Shown here piece by piece: positions 26,342 through 37,108 of a DNA stretch of 64,000 nucleotides (its first letter is position 1; each line of letters starts with the position of its first letter). The notes beneath the pieces were generated by a model that did not search any database, was not told the DNA's origin, and worked only from the letters and a program-made list of their open reading frames with translations. A program made the translations under genes and the position numbers. The stretch comes from Clostridium thermobutyricum DSM 4928. GTDB lineage: Bacteria > Bacillota > Clostridia > Clostridiales > Clostridiaceae. The stretch lies in the NCBI RefSeq assembly GCF_002050515.1, contig NZ_LTAY01000010.1, positions 1 to 64,000 on the forward strand. The letters run 5' to 3'.

Positions 26342-27121
26342 ATGAATATAGTAGTTTGTTTAAAACAAGTTCCAGATACAACAGCAGTAAAGATTGATCC
26401 TAAAACAGGGACACTTATAAGAGATGGAGTTCCATCAATAATTAACCCAGAAGATAAACATGCATTAGAAGCAGCTTTACAAATAAAAGAAAATAGTGGA
26501 GCAAAAGTAACAGTAATAAGTATGGGACCTCCACAAGCTAAAGAAGCTTTAAGAGAAGCTTTATGTATGGGAGCTGATGAAGCAATTCTTATAACTGATA
26601 GAGCATTTGCTGGAGCAGATACATTAGCTACTTCAAACGCTTTAGCAGGAGCTATAAGAAAATTAGAATATGATATTGTATTTGCTGGAAGACAAGCAAT
26701 TGATGGAGATACTGCACAAGTAGGCCCAGAAATTGCTGAACATTTAAATATTCCTCAAGTAACTTATGTTCAAGATGTTAAAGTTGAAGCTGATGGATTA
26801 TTAGTAAACAGAGCATTAGAAGACGGACACGAAATGATAAAAGTTCAAACTCCATGTCTTTTAACTGCAATTGAAGAATTAAATGCTCCAAGATATATGA
26901 ATGTTGGATTAATCTTCGATACAAAAGACAAAGAAATCACTATTTGGTCAGCTGATGACATAGATGTAGATAAAGCAGTTCTTGGATTAAAAGGTTCACC
27001 TACAAAGGTTAAAAAATCAATGACTAAAGAAGCTAAAGGTGCCGGAGAATTAGTTAAAGAAGGACCTAAAGACGCTGCAGCATATGTTGTTGGAAAATTA
27101 AAAGAAAAGCACTACATCTAA
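26342..27121 (+). CDS. etfB: Electron transfer flavoprotein, beta subunit
   Basis: 259 aa. Partner of EtfA, here of the bifurcating type tied to Bcd. Motifs include VCLKQVPDTTAVKID at the N-terminus, GADEAILITDRAFAGADTLATS, FAGRQAIDGDTAQVGPEIAEHL, and the C-terminal segment KKSMTKEAKGAGELV. EtfB of bifurcating clostridial complexes carries the extra FAD that takes electrons from NADH. It lies 17 bases after bcd and 23 before etfA. Confidence 0.97.
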   Translation: MNIVVCLKQVPDTTAVKIDPKTGTLIRDGVPSIINPEDKHALEAALQIKENSGAKVTVISMGPPQAKEALREALCMGADEAILITDRAFAGADTLATSNALAGAIRKLEYDIVFAGRQAIDGDTAQVGPEIAEHLNIPQVTYVQDVKVEADGLLVNRALEDGHEMIKVQTPCLLTAIEELNAPRYMNVGLIFDTKDKEITIWSADDIDVDKAVLGLKGSPTKVKKSMTKEAKGAGELVKEGPKDAAAYVVGKLKEKHYI

Positions 27122-27144
27122 TAGGAATAGGGAGGTAACTTGAA

Positions 27145-28149
27145 ATGAATTTAGCAGATTTTAAAGGCGTATGGGTATTCGCTGAACAAAGAGGCGGAGA
27201 ACTACAAAAAGTATCATTAGAATTATTAGGCGAAGGTAGAAAAATTGCAGATAAATTAGGAGTTGAATTAACAGCTCTATTATTAGGACACAATGTAGAA
27301 GGATTAGCTACTACTTTAGGTGAGCACGGAGCTGATAAAGTTATATTAGCAGATCACGAAGAATTAGCTAATTACACTACTGATGGATATACAAAAGTAA
27401 TTTGTGATTTAGCAACAGAAAGAAAGCCAGGAATATTATTCATAGGAGCAACTTTCATAGGAAGAGATTTAGGACCAAGAGTTGCAGCTAGATTAACAAC
27501 TGGATTAACTGCTGATTGTACTCAATTAGATGTAGTTCCAGAAGAAAACGGGGCTCTTTTAGCTACAAGACCTGCATTTGGGGGAAACTTAATGGCAACA
27601 ATTGCTTGTCCAGATCATAGACCACAAATGGCTACAGTAAGACCTGGAGTATTCTCAAAAGTAGAAGAAAAAAATGAAAAATTTGAAATAGAAAAAATTG
27701 AAGTAGCTTTAACAAGTGCTGATATAAGAACTAAAGTTATAGAAGTAGTTAAAGATGCTAAAGATGTAGTAGATATCGGTGAAGCTAAAGTTTTAGTTGC
27801 TGGTGGAAGAGGAATGGGAAGCCAAGAAAACTTTGATAAATTAAAAGAATTAGCTGAAGTTTTAGGTGGAACAGTAGCTGCATCAAGAGGAGCTATAGAC
27901 AAAGGATGGATAGAAAGAGATTACCAAGTTGGTCAAACTGGTAAAACTGTAAGACCAAGTATTTATATTGCTTGTGGTATTTCAGGAGCTATTCAACATA
28001 CAGCTGGTATGCAAGATTCAGATATGATTATAGCAATCAATAAAGATGAATCTGCTCCAATTATGAAAATTGCTGATTATGCAATAGTTGGTGATGTAAA
28101 TAAAGTATTACCAGAATTAGTTGCACAATTTAAAGCAGTAGTAGAATAG
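27145..28149 (+). CDS. etfA: Electron transfer flavoprotein, alpha subunit
   Basis: 334 aa. The N-terminal Etf domain (KGVWVFAEQRGGELQKVSLE) is followed by the C-terminal FAD domain with VAGGRGMGSQENF, GGTVAASRGAIDKGWIERD, QVGQTGKTVRPSIYIACGISGA and QHTAGMQDSDMIIAINKD, all diagnostic of EtfA. It binds the FAD that shuttles between EtfB and Bcd. GGGAGG precedes the start. A hairpin without a clear T-run separates it from hbd. Confidence 0.98.
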   Translation: MNLADFKGVWVFAEQRGGELQKVSLELLGEGRKIADKLGVELTALLLGHNVEGLATTLGEHGADKVILADHEELANYTTDGYTKVICDLATERKPGILFIGATFIGRDLGPRVAARLTTGLTADCTQLDVVPEENGALLATRPAFGGNLMATIACPDHRPQMATVRPGVFSKVEEKNEKFEIEKIEVALTSADIRTKVIEVVKDAKDVVDIGEAKVLVAGGRGMGSQENFDKLKELAEVLGGTVAASRGAIDKGWIERDYQVGQTGKTVRPSIYIACGISGAIQHTAGMQDSDMIIAINKDESAPIMKIADYAIVGDVNKVLPELVAQFKAVVE

Positions 28150-28161
28150 AACTTAAAATTG

Positions 28162-28188
28162 TCAGGTGATGAAGAAATCATCACCTGA
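28162..28188 (+). promoter_or_regulatory. Intercistronic hairpin between etfA and hbd
   Basis: Perfect 11-bp stem TCAGGTGATGA / TCATCACCTGA with a 5-base loop, 12 bases after the etfA stop, followed by ATTTAAAA rather than a T-run. It may stabilise or cut the upstream mRNA, or attenuate hbd. Confidence 0.6.
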
Positions 28189-28245
28189 ATTTAAAAAATG
28201 TATAGGTATAAATGAATTTAAATTGAAATTAGGAGGCGGACCATT

Positions 28246-29094
28246 ATGAAAAAAGTATTTGTATTAGGTGCAGGAACAATGGGAGCTGGTATAGTTCAAG
28301 CTTTCGCACAAAAAGGATATGAAGTTATTGTTAGAGATATAAAAGACGAATTTGTTCAAAGAGGAATTGCTGGAATAGATAAAAGTCTTACTAGATTAGT
28401 TTCTAAAGGAAAAATGACTGAAGAAGTTAAAGAAGAAATATTAGGAAGAATTTCAGGAACAACTGACATGAATATGGCAGCTGATTGTGATTTAGTAGTA
28501 GAAGCAGCAGTTGAAAACATGAAAATTAAAAAAGAAATTTTCGCTGAGTTAGATAAAATCTGCAAACCAGAAACTATTTTAGCTTCAAACACTTCATCAT
28601 TATCAATAACTGAAGTTGCTTCAGCTACATCAAGACCAGAAAAAGTTATAGGAATGCATTTCTTTAATCCAGCTCCAGTAATGAAGCTAGTTGAAATTAT
28701 AAGAGGAATAGCTACAAGCCAAGAAACTTTTGATGTTGTAAAAGAATTATCAGTAGCAATTGGTAAAGAACCAGTAGAAGTTGCAGAAGCTCCAGGATTC
28801 GTAGTAAATAGAATCTTAATTCCAATGATTAATGAAGCTTCATTTATTCTTCAAGAAGGAATAGCTACAGTTGAAGATATTGACACAGCTATGAAATATG
28901 GAGCTAACCATCCAATGGGACCATTAGCTTTAGGAGACTTAATAGGATTAGATGTTTGTTTAGCAATCATGGATGTTTTATTCAATGAAACAGGAGATAA
29001 TAAATATAGAGCTTCAAACATATTAAGAAAATATGTTAGAGCTGGATGGCTTGGAAGAAAAACAGGTAAAGGTTTCTACGATTACAGCAAGTAA
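28246..29094 (+). CDS. hbd: 3-hydroxybutyryl-CoA dehydrogenase
   Basis: 282 aa. It reduces acetoacetyl-CoA to 3-hydroxybutyryl-CoA with NAD(P)H. The Rossmann motif [19 protein letters not shown] opens the protein; the [19 protein letters not shown] segment (catalytic His in [10 protein letters not shown]), the [10 protein letters not shown] loop, and the C-terminal dimerisation domain with [16 protein letters not shown] follow. AGGAGGCGG precedes the ATG. It ends the butyrate operon, with a terminator 16 bases later. Confidence 0.98.
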   Translation: MKKVFVLGAGTMGAGIVQAFAQKGYEVIVRDIKDEFVQRGIAGIDKSLTRLVSKGKMTEEVKEEILGRISGTTDMNMAADCDLVVEAAVENMKIKKEIFAELDKICKPETILASNTSSLSITEVASATSRPEKVIGMHFFNPAPVMKLVEIIRGIATSQETFDVVKELSVAIGKEPVEVAEAPGFVVNRILIPMINEASFILQEGIATVEDIDTAMKYGANHPMGPLALGDLIGLDVCLAIMDVLFNETGDNKYRASNILRKYVRAGWLGRKTGKGFYDYSK

Positions 29095-29110
29095 TCTTAT
29101 AGATTTTATA

Positions 29111-29137
29111 GAACTGCCAATTTGGCAGTTCTTTTTA
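29111..29137 (+). terminator. Terminator of the butyrate operon
   Basis: GAACTGCCAa / GGCAGTTC hairpin followed by T5, 16 bases after hbd. Confidence 0.88.
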
Positions 29138-29140
29138 TAT

Positions 29141-29175
29141 AAAGAGGAATGAATTTATTTATTCACTCCTCTTTT
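29141..29175 (-). terminator. Terminator of the VanZ-like gene (possibly bidirectional)
   Basis: AAAGAGGAaTGAAT / ATTCActCCTCTTT hairpin adjoining the stop of the minus-strand gene; T-rich on the minus side and also usable by the convergent operon. Confidence 0.7.
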
Positions 29176-29176
29176 A

Positions 29177-29635
29177 TTAATAATAAACAGATTTTGGCGG
29201 TTTTCTTTTTTTAGCTAATCTTTTAGGTGGTTGATTTTTATTTTTAAATTTTTTAATTCCTATTTTTATACCTATGTAAGATAGTTTTATTGCTACATAT
29301 ATAAAGAATACATATATAAATCCATATAATCCCCAAAAAACATCTCCAAATTCGGCTTGACCTTGCCCAGTTAGTTTTTGTTGTATTTCTATAGAAACTG
29401 TTATAAAAATAAGTATAGTAAAAGTATAAATAAAAGAAACCGCAGTAAGAGAATATTTAGCGACTATTTTAAATAAAAAATGTGATAGGGCAAATATTAT
29501 TATTCCTAAAGCACCAATAAAAATAAAGTGTAATTGTTTATCTGTAAAGCCATATCCATTAGAACCAAGAATTTCAATAGATTTATGATGAATTGAATTC
29601 ATGATATCAACTAATATTTTTAAAACCTCTATCAA
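29177..29635 (-). CDS. VanZ-like small integral membrane protein
   Basis: 152 aa with about three to four hydrophobic helices (LHFIFIGALGIIIFALSHF, FIYTFTILIFITVSIEI, VFFIYVAIKLSYIGIKIG) and a basic, Pro-rich C-terminal tail (QPPKRLAKKRKPPKSVYY). The segment IEIQQKLTGQGQAEFGDVFW recalls the EIxQ...D.xDxxxN region of VanZ-type proteins, but the likeness is weak. No function can be assigned. It is convergent with the butyrate operon. Confidence 0.7.
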   Translation of the reverse strand: MIEVLKILVDIMNSIHHKSIEILGSNGYGFTDKQLHFIFIGALGIIIFALSHFLFKIVAKYSLTAVSFIYTFTILIFITVSIEIQQKLTGQGQAEFGDVFWGLYGFIYVFFIYVAIKLSYIGIKIGIKKFKNKNQPPKRLAKKRKPPKSVYY

Positions 29636-29808
29636 GAAAATTCCCCCTTTTATGATATTTTATAGTAATATTTTACCATAAATACAAAATAAAAGTTTTA
29701 TAAATATTGTTATATTTAAAATTTTTAAGCATATACACAATATTGAACCTTTATTACAATAAATGGTATAATATATAAAAATAGGTTAAGGGTAAGAGGG
29801 GGATGTTT

Positions 29809-30699
29809 GTGTTTAAAATTATTGAGAAAAAAGTTTTAGCAGATAATTTATTTTTAATGGATATTGAAGCACCAAGAGTTGCAAAATCAGCAAAGCCAGG
29901 TCAATTTATAATAATAAAAAATGGTGAAAAGGGAGAAAGAATTCCACTAACAATAGCTGATTTTAATAAAAAAAAAGGAACTGTAACTATAGTGTTTCAA
30001 ACTGTAGGTGAAGGAACAAAAGAACTTTCAGAACTTAATGTGGGAGAAAGTGTATCAGACTTTGTTGGTCCATTAGGAAGAGAAAGTGAATTTGTTTTAG
30101 AAGATATAAATGAACTTAAAAATAAAAAATTTATTTTTATTGCTGGTGGAGTTGGAGCAGCACCAGTTTATCCTCAAGTTAAATGGATGAAAGAACATGG
30201 AATAGATGTTGATGTAATAGTAGGAACTAGAACTAAAGAGCTTTTAATTTTTGAAGAAGAAATGAAAAAAGTAGCTAAAAACTATTATGTTTCTACAGAT
30301 GATGGTTCATATGGATTCAATGGTAGAGTTACTGATTGTTTATCTGATTTAATAAAAAATAAAGGGAAAAAATATGATCATGCAATAGTTATAGGACCTA
30401 TGATAATGATGAAATTTATGTGCATGTTAACAAAAGAACTTAATATTCCTACAACAGTTAGTTTAAATCCTATTATGGTTGATGGTACAGGAATGTGTGG
30501 AGCTTGTAGAGTAACTGTTGGAGATGAGGTTAAATTTGCTTGTGTTGATGGACCAGAGTTTGATGGTCATCTAGTTAATTTTGATGAAGCAATGAGAAGA
30601 CAGCAAATTTATAAAACAGAGGAAGGTAGAGCTTTCTTAAAGAGAAAAGAAGGGGATTCACATCATGGAGGATGTGGCAATTGTGGGGGTGAAGAATAA
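29809..30699 (+). CDS. nfnA: NADH-dependent ferredoxin:NADP+ oxidoreductase, subunit A
   Basis: About 296 aa. NfnA binds FAD and a [2Fe-2S] cluster and works with NfnB to couple NADH and reduced ferredoxin oxidation to NADP+ reduction. Domains: FAD-binding barrel (about 1-95), NAD domain with FIAGGVGAAPVYPQVKWM, and a C-terminal Cys cluster DGTGMCGACRVTVGD with FACVDGPEFDGH. The C-terminus HHGGCGNCGGEE adds Cys/His residues. ATG 29803 directly abuts the AGAGGGGG site, so GTG 29809, about 6 bases after it, is the likelier start. It overlaps nfnB by one base. Confidence 0.93.
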   Translation: MFKIIEKKVLADNLFLMDIEAPRVAKSAKPGQFIIIKNGEKGERIPLTIADFNKKKGTVTIVFQTVGEGTKELSELNVGESVSDFVGPLGRESEFVLEDINELKNKKFIFIAGGVGAAPVYPQVKWMKEHGIDVDVIVGTRTKELLIFEEEMKKVAKNYYVSTDDGSYGFNGRVTDCLSDLIKNKGKKYDHAIVIGPMIMMKFMCMLTKELNIPTTVSLNPIMVDGTGMCGACRVTVGDEVKFACVDGPEFDGHLVNFDEAMRRQQIYKTEEGRAFLKRKEGDSHHGGCGNCGGEE

Positions 30700-32093
30700 T
30701 GAATATGGAAGATAGAATGAAGAGAATACCTGTAAGAGAGCAAGAAGCAAGTATTAGAGCTAAGAATTTTGATGAAGTTTGTATTGGATATAATGAAGAA
30801 GAAGCAATTAGAGAAGCAAGTAGATGTTTAAATTGTAAAAATGCAAGATGTATTCAAAAATGTCCAGTAAGTATAAACATACCTAGTTTTATTAGTAAAG
30901 TAAAAGAAGGAAATTTTGAAGATGCAGCAAAAATTATTGCAGAATCTTCAGCTCTTCCAGCAGTTTGCGGAAGAGTATGTCCACAAGAAACACAATGTGA
31001 AGGTAATTGTGTTTTAGGAATTAAGGGAGATTCTGTTTCAATAGGAAAACTAGAGAGATTCGTAGCAGATTGGTCAAGAGAGCGTAATATAGATCTTTCT
31101 GAAAGAGAAGAACTAAATGGTAAAAAAGTTGCAGTTATAGGAAGTGGACCAGCTGGACTTACTTGTGCGGGAGATTTAGCTAAGCTTGGATATGATGTAA
31201 CTATATTTGAAGCTCTTCATGAAGCAGGTGGAGTACTTGTTTATGGTATTCCTGAATTCAGACTTCCTAAAGATACAGTTGTTAAAAGTGAAGTAGAAAA
31301 TGTAAAAAAATTAGGAGTTAAAATAGAAACTAATATAGTTATAGGTAAGACCGTTACTATAGATGAGCTTATAGAAGATGAAAAGTTTGATGCTGTATTC
31401 ATAGGTTCAGGAGCAGGACTTCCAAGATTTATGGGGATAAAAGGAGAAAACTCAAATGGTGTATTCTCAGCAAATGAGATATTAACTAGAAGTAATTTAA
31501 TGAAAGCCTTTAAAGATGGTTATAAAACTCCTATAAGAGCAGGTTCAAAAGTTGCAGTAGTAGGAGGAGGAAATGTTGCAATGGATGCAGCGAGAACTGC
31601 TTTAAGGCTTGGAGCAGAAACTCATATAGTTTATAGAAGAAGTGAAGCCGAACTTCCAGCAAGAGTAGAAGAAATTCATCATGCAAAAGAAGAAGGAGTA
31701 ATTTTTGATATTTTAACAAATCCAACAGAAATATTAAGTGATGAAAATGGATGGGTTAAAGGAATGAAATGTATAAAAATGGAGCTTGGAGAACCTGATG
31801 AATCAGGAAGAAGAAGACCAGTAGAGATAAAAGGTTCAGAATTTATATTAGATGTAGATACTGTAATAATGTCTCTTGGTACTTCACCAAATCCACTTAT
31901 AACTTCTACAACTAAGGGATTAGATAAAAATAAAAGAGGATGTATAATTGCTACAGAAGAGTTTGGAAAAACATCAAGAAATGGTGTTTTTGCTGGAGGA
32001 GATGCAGTAACAGGAGCTGCAACAGTAATTCTTGCAATGGGGGCTGGAAAAAAGGCAGCAAAAGGTATACATGAATATCTAAAAACAGTATAA
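30699..32093 (+). CDS. nfnB: NADH-dependent ferredoxin:NADP+ oxidoreductase, subunit B
   Basis: 464 aa, related to the small subunit of glutamate synthase. The N-terminus holds two [4Fe-4S] ligand sets (CLNCKNARCIQKCPVSINIP, and CGRVCPQETQCEGNC). Two Rossmann motifs follow: VIGSGPAGLTCAGDLAKLGY for FAD and VVGGGNVAMDAARTALRLGA for NADPH, then the terminal GVFAGGDAVTGAATVILAMG. The pairing with NfnA, with a one-base overlap (TAATG), supports Nfn over a glutamate synthase role. Nfn feeds on NADH and reduced ferredoxin made by the adjacent butyrate pathway. Confidence 0.94.
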   Translation: MNMEDRMKRIPVREQEASIRAKNFDEVCIGYNEEEAIREASRCLNCKNARCIQKCPVSINIPSFISKVKEGNFEDAAKIIAESSALPAVCGRVCPQETQCEGNCVLGIKGDSVSIGKLERFVADWSRERNIDLSEREELNGKKVAVIGSGPAGLTCAGDLAKLGYDVTIFEALHEAGGVLVYGIPEFRLPKDTVVKSEVENVKKLGVKIETNIVIGKTVTIDELIEDEKFDAVFIGSGAGLPRFMGIKGENSNGVFSANEILTRSNLMKAFKDGYKTPIRAGSKVAVVGGGNVAMDAARTALRLGAETHIVYRRSEAELPARVEEIHHAKEEGVIFDILTNPTEILSDENGWVKGMKCIKMELGEPDESGRRRPVEIKGSEFILDVDTVIMSLGTSPNPLITSTTKGLDKNKRGCIIATEEFGKTSRNGVFAGGDAVTGAATVILAMGAGKKAAKGIHEYLKTV

Positions 32094-32124
32094 AATTTAA
32101 AAAGTATTTTATAAATTTATTATA

Positions 32125-32165
32125 AAAACACTCATGAAAATTATAATTCATGAGTGTTTTATTTT
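32125..32165 (+). terminator. Terminator after nfnB
   Basis: Stem AAAACACTCATGAA / TTCATGAGTGTTTT followed by T-rich sequence. The rest of the 325-base gap up to 32420 shows only a possible -10 (TATAAT 32296-32301) with a weak -35. Confidence 0.85.
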
Positions 32166-32419
32166 GATATTTAAATATATAAGTGAATTAATAAATTATA
32201 TGAAATAATAGTGCTCTCACTTAAAAATAAGAACGTAATAATTAAAAAAATAATAAGAGAAGAGTTGAAATATAGTTATAAATAATTAAGTGTGGTATAA
32301 TTAACAAAAAACATTATTAAATAATTATTATTCTAAAGCATTATTAAAAAAGATATGGTTAAACTAAAATAAATAGTTTTTTAGAATGATAAAATATTTT
32401 AATAGATTGGAGAAAAAAT

Positions 32420-33316
32420 ATGGATTATAAAGATATAAAATATTTAGAAGATAAAGTAATTTTAGAAGGAGTTAAAAATTTTAATATAAAGCAAATATTA
32501 GAGTGTGGACAATGTTTTAGATGGGATAAAGTTGGAGAAATGAACTATATAATAGTTGCTTTTGGAAAAGTATTAGAAATTCTTCAAGAAGAAGATAAGG
32601 TTACATTCTTAAATACTAATAAAGAAGATTTTGAAACAATTTGGTTTAAGTATTTTGACTTAGAGAGAGATTATAATGCAATAAAAGTAGCTTTAAGTTT
32701 TGATGATACATTAAAAAGTAGTGTTGAGTATGGTTACGGAATAAGACTTATAAATCAAGAAGCTTTTGAATTATTAATAAGCTTTATAATATCAGCAAGA
32801 AATAGTATTCCTTCAATCAAAAAGACAATACTTAAAATAAGTCAAAAATGGGGAAATGAAATACAATATAAAGGAAACATATATTATACTTTCCCAACAC
32901 CAGAAATGTTAAAGGATGCAACTGAAGATGAAATAAGAGCAACAGGGGCTTCTTTTAGAAGTAAATATATAGTTGATACTGTTAAAAATGTAAATGATGA
33001 TTTAAATAATCCAGAGGGAACATATAATTTAGAAAGAATTATTAGTTTAAGTGATGATGAATGTCATACTGCACTTCAAGCTTTTAAAGGAGTAGGAGCT
33101 AAAGTTGCAGATTGTATAATGTTATTCTCAATGGGAAAACAATCAGCATTCCCAGTTGATGTATGGGTAAAAAGAGCAATGATGCATTTCTATAATGCAG
33201 AAGAAGGTTCATTAAATAAAATAAGAATTTTTGGTAGAACAAAATTCGGACAATATGCTGGATTTGCACAACAATATTTATTCTATTATGCAAGAGAAAA
33301 TGGAATAAAGTTATAA
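32420..33316 (+). CDS. ogg: 8-oxoguanine DNA glycosylase/lyase (Ogg1 type)
   Basis: 298 aa. It excises 8-oxoguanine from DNA and nicks the strand. The N-terminal domain (NFNIKQILECGQCFRW) and the HhH-GPD motif GVGAKVADCIMLFSMGKQ are typical of Ogg1. Schiff-base Lys228 and catalytic Asp247 (FPVDVWVKR) are 19 residues apart, as in human OGG1. The binding-pocket segment ISARNSIPSIKKTI is conserved. Monocistronic, with a terminator after. Confidence 0.93.
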   Translation: MDYKDIKYLEDKVILEGVKNFNIKQILECGQCFRWDKVGEMNYIIVAFGKVLEILQEEDKVTFLNTNKEDFETIWFKYFDLERDYNAIKVALSFDDTLKSSVEYGYGIRLINQEAFELLISFIISARNSIPSIKKTILKISQKWGNEIQYKGNIYYTFPTPEMLKDATEDEIRATGASFRSKYIVDTVKNVNDDLNNPEGTYNLERIISLSDDECHTALQAFKGVGAKVADCIMLFSMGKQSAFPVDVWVKRAMMHFYNAEEGSLNKIRIFGRTKFGQYAGFAQQYLFYYARENGIKL

Positions 33317-33342
33317 TAAAACAAATTATAGCATAGTAAATT

Positions 33343-33373
33343 AGAGTGTGATTTTTAAAATCATACTCTTTTT
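33343..33373 (+). terminator. Terminator after ogg
   Basis: AGAGTgTGATTT / AATCAtACTCT hairpin and T5. Confidence 0.85.
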
Positions 33374-33504
33374 ATTATATATTTTAATTTTTTAGTATTA
33401 ATAATAAATAAAAATATATGTTTTATGTGACTAAATGTCTTATATGTGAAATATTAAGTAAATAAATGATTAAACGAGTATAGAAATTAGATGGGAAAAT
33501 TTTT

Positions 33505-34815
33505 ATGAGGGATATTATGGGGATAAAAGAAAAGTTTTTAGAGTTAAATAAAAGAAAATTTGATAATGCTGAGGTTATAAATATATTATTACATATCATT
33601 TTATGTGTAATGCCTTTAATATTGTCTAGTAAAGGAACTGATAGATATTATTATCCAAAAGCTTTATTTTTGTATGGAATAGGAATTTTAATATTTATAT
33701 TAATGATAAAAGAAAGAACAAAATTAAATACAGAGACAGATAAAATATTTATTTTGTTTTTTGGATTACTTGTTTTATCTACTATAAATTCTATGGATAT
33801 AAGTAGATCTATAACAGGAGGAACTTGGAGATATGAAGGGATAATAACTTTGTTTATGTATGGAATTATTTTTATAGCTGCAAGTAAATATTTTAAGTTA
33901 AGTAAATTAGGAATAAACTTATTTTTATTTAGTGGATTAATAGTTGCTATATATTATATAATTCAAAATTTAGGTTATGAACCTTTAAATTTTTTGCTTA
34001 AAAATGCAGAAAAAATGAACTCAACTATAGGAAATAGAAATTTTTTAAGTAGTTATTTACTTATATTTTTAGCTTTATCAATGTGGGGTTTTATTTTTTA
34101 CAAAAATAAAAAATGCTTTATATATTCTTTAGTATATTTTTTAGCTCTTATATATTCTAAGACAAGAGGAGGTTGGGTAAGCTTAGGAATTTTTAGTTTA
34201 CTAGGTTTATATTTCATAATAAAAGATAGAAATAGATTAAAGAGAGCAATAATAATAGTTATTTCGTTTACTCTAATATTTTTTGTAGCGAATTTATTTA
34301 ATAGTGGAGAATTTATGGAAAGATTAGAAACTGTAAAAGAAGATGCAATAAATATAAAAGATTCTAGTGCAGGAAGTGGAAGAGTAGGAATATATAAAGG
34401 TGCTATAAATATGATAAAAGAAAGACCATTTTTAGGAACAGGAGTATCTTGCTTCTGGGAAGGCTTTCAATTAGATGCTCCAAAAGATGTTTTAGATTCA
34501 TGGAAATCTCAAAATATTATGGTTGATAAAGCACATAATGAAATATTAAATTATGCTGCGACTAGTGGAGTTCCAGCAGCTATATTATATATAATTTTAA
34601 TTTTTTTAGTTTTCTATAGGCTGTGGAAAAATAAAGAAGATGATAGGGTTAGAACTATACTAATAATTTTATTTGGATATGTAGTACAAGCTAATTTGAA
34701 TATAAGTGTGGTACCAGTTGCACCATTATTTTGGATTATACTTGGGATAGGATCAAATATAGAAATTATTAAAAATTTAAAAATGGAAGATAAAGAGAAA
34801 AATGTTATAATGTAA
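33505..34815 (+). CDS. O-antigen ligase/polymerase-like membrane protein
   Basis: 436 aa with about ten hydrophobic helices. The PF04932-type central region is visible: TIGNRNFLSSYLLIFLALS, KTRGGWVSLGIFSLLGL, and a long outer loop with GSGRVGIYKGAINMIKERP followed by DKAHNEILNYAATSGVP, containing the conserved Arg and His residues of Wzy/WaaL/PglL-type enzymes. Such proteins join or polymerise lipid-linked glycans; the acceptor here is unknown. Start: ATG 33505 has GATGGG 9 bases upstream; ATG 33517 is an alternative. It is alone, not inside a glycan cluster, and 3.6 kb before the pilus operon. Confidence 0.82.
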   Translation: MRDIMGIKEKFLELNKRKFDNAEVINILLHIILCVMPLILSSKGTDRYYYPKALFLYGIGILIFILMIKERTKLNTETDKIFILFFGLLVLSTINSMDISRSITGGTWRYEGIITLFMYGIIFIAASKYFKLSKLGINLFLFSGLIVAIYYIIQNLGYEPLNFLLKNAEKMNSTIGNRNFLSSYLLIFLALSMWGFIFYKNKKCFIYSLVYFLALIYSKTRGGWVSLGIFSLLGLYFIIKDRNRLKRAIIIVISFTLIFFVANLFNSGEFMERLETVKEDAINIKDSSAGSGRVGIYKGAINMIKERPFLGTGVSCFWEGFQLDAPKDVLDSWKSQNIMVDKAHNEILNYAATSGVPAAILYIILIFLVFYRLWKNKEDDRVRTILIILFGYVVQANLNISVVPVAPLFWIILGIGSNIEIIKNLKMEDKEKNVIM

Positions 34816-34938
34816 TGAGAATTAGAGTAATATAGAAATATATTATTCTAATTAATTATAAAAAGAAAAAATAAGGCAATAATATTTAAAGAAATATTTG
34901 AATTTAGTTTTTAGAAAAGCTATTATAATAATTAAGGA

Positions 34939-34965
34939 TTAGCACTCAAATGGATAGAGTGCTAA
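34939..34965. promoter_or_regulatory. CIRCE element (HrcA operator) of groESL
   Basis: Perfect TTAGCACTC-N9-GAGTGCTAA, 52 bases before groES. A -10 (TATAAT, 34924-34929) lies just upstream. HrcA binds CIRCE and is released on heat shock; hrcA itself is not in the window. Confidence 0.97.
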
Positions 34966-34980
34966 TAATGAGAAAATTAA

Positions 34981-35286
<306 letters not shown>

Positions 35287-35298
35287 GAGGGGATTTAA

Positions 35299-36921
<1,623 letters not shown>

Positions 36922-36947
36922 TAAAAATAAGAAATATTCAATAATAA

Positions 36948-36982
36948 AATCAGACTTGTAGTAATACAGGTCTGATTTTTTT
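36948..36982 (+). terminator. Terminator after groEL
   Basis: AATCAGACtTGT / ACAgGTCTGATT hairpin followed by T7. Confidence 0.88.
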
Positions 36983-37108
36983 TATATAAAATAATATGAC
37001 CAACATCTAAAAACTTTTTTTGATAAAAAATACTAATTTTGACAAAACGATATTTAAAATTTAAGGTAAATATTGTATAATTTAATTATGTAATATAGGA
37101 GGAAAACT

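Noticed and set aside
30699-32093. NfnB called as glutamate synthase small subunit
   Set aside because: No large subunit is adjacent, and the upstream overlapping gene is NfnA with its [2Fe-2S] domain.
36983-37108. c-di-GMP riboswitch before the pilus operon
   Set aside because: Looked for class I and II motifs upstream of pilB and of pilA1; none seen.
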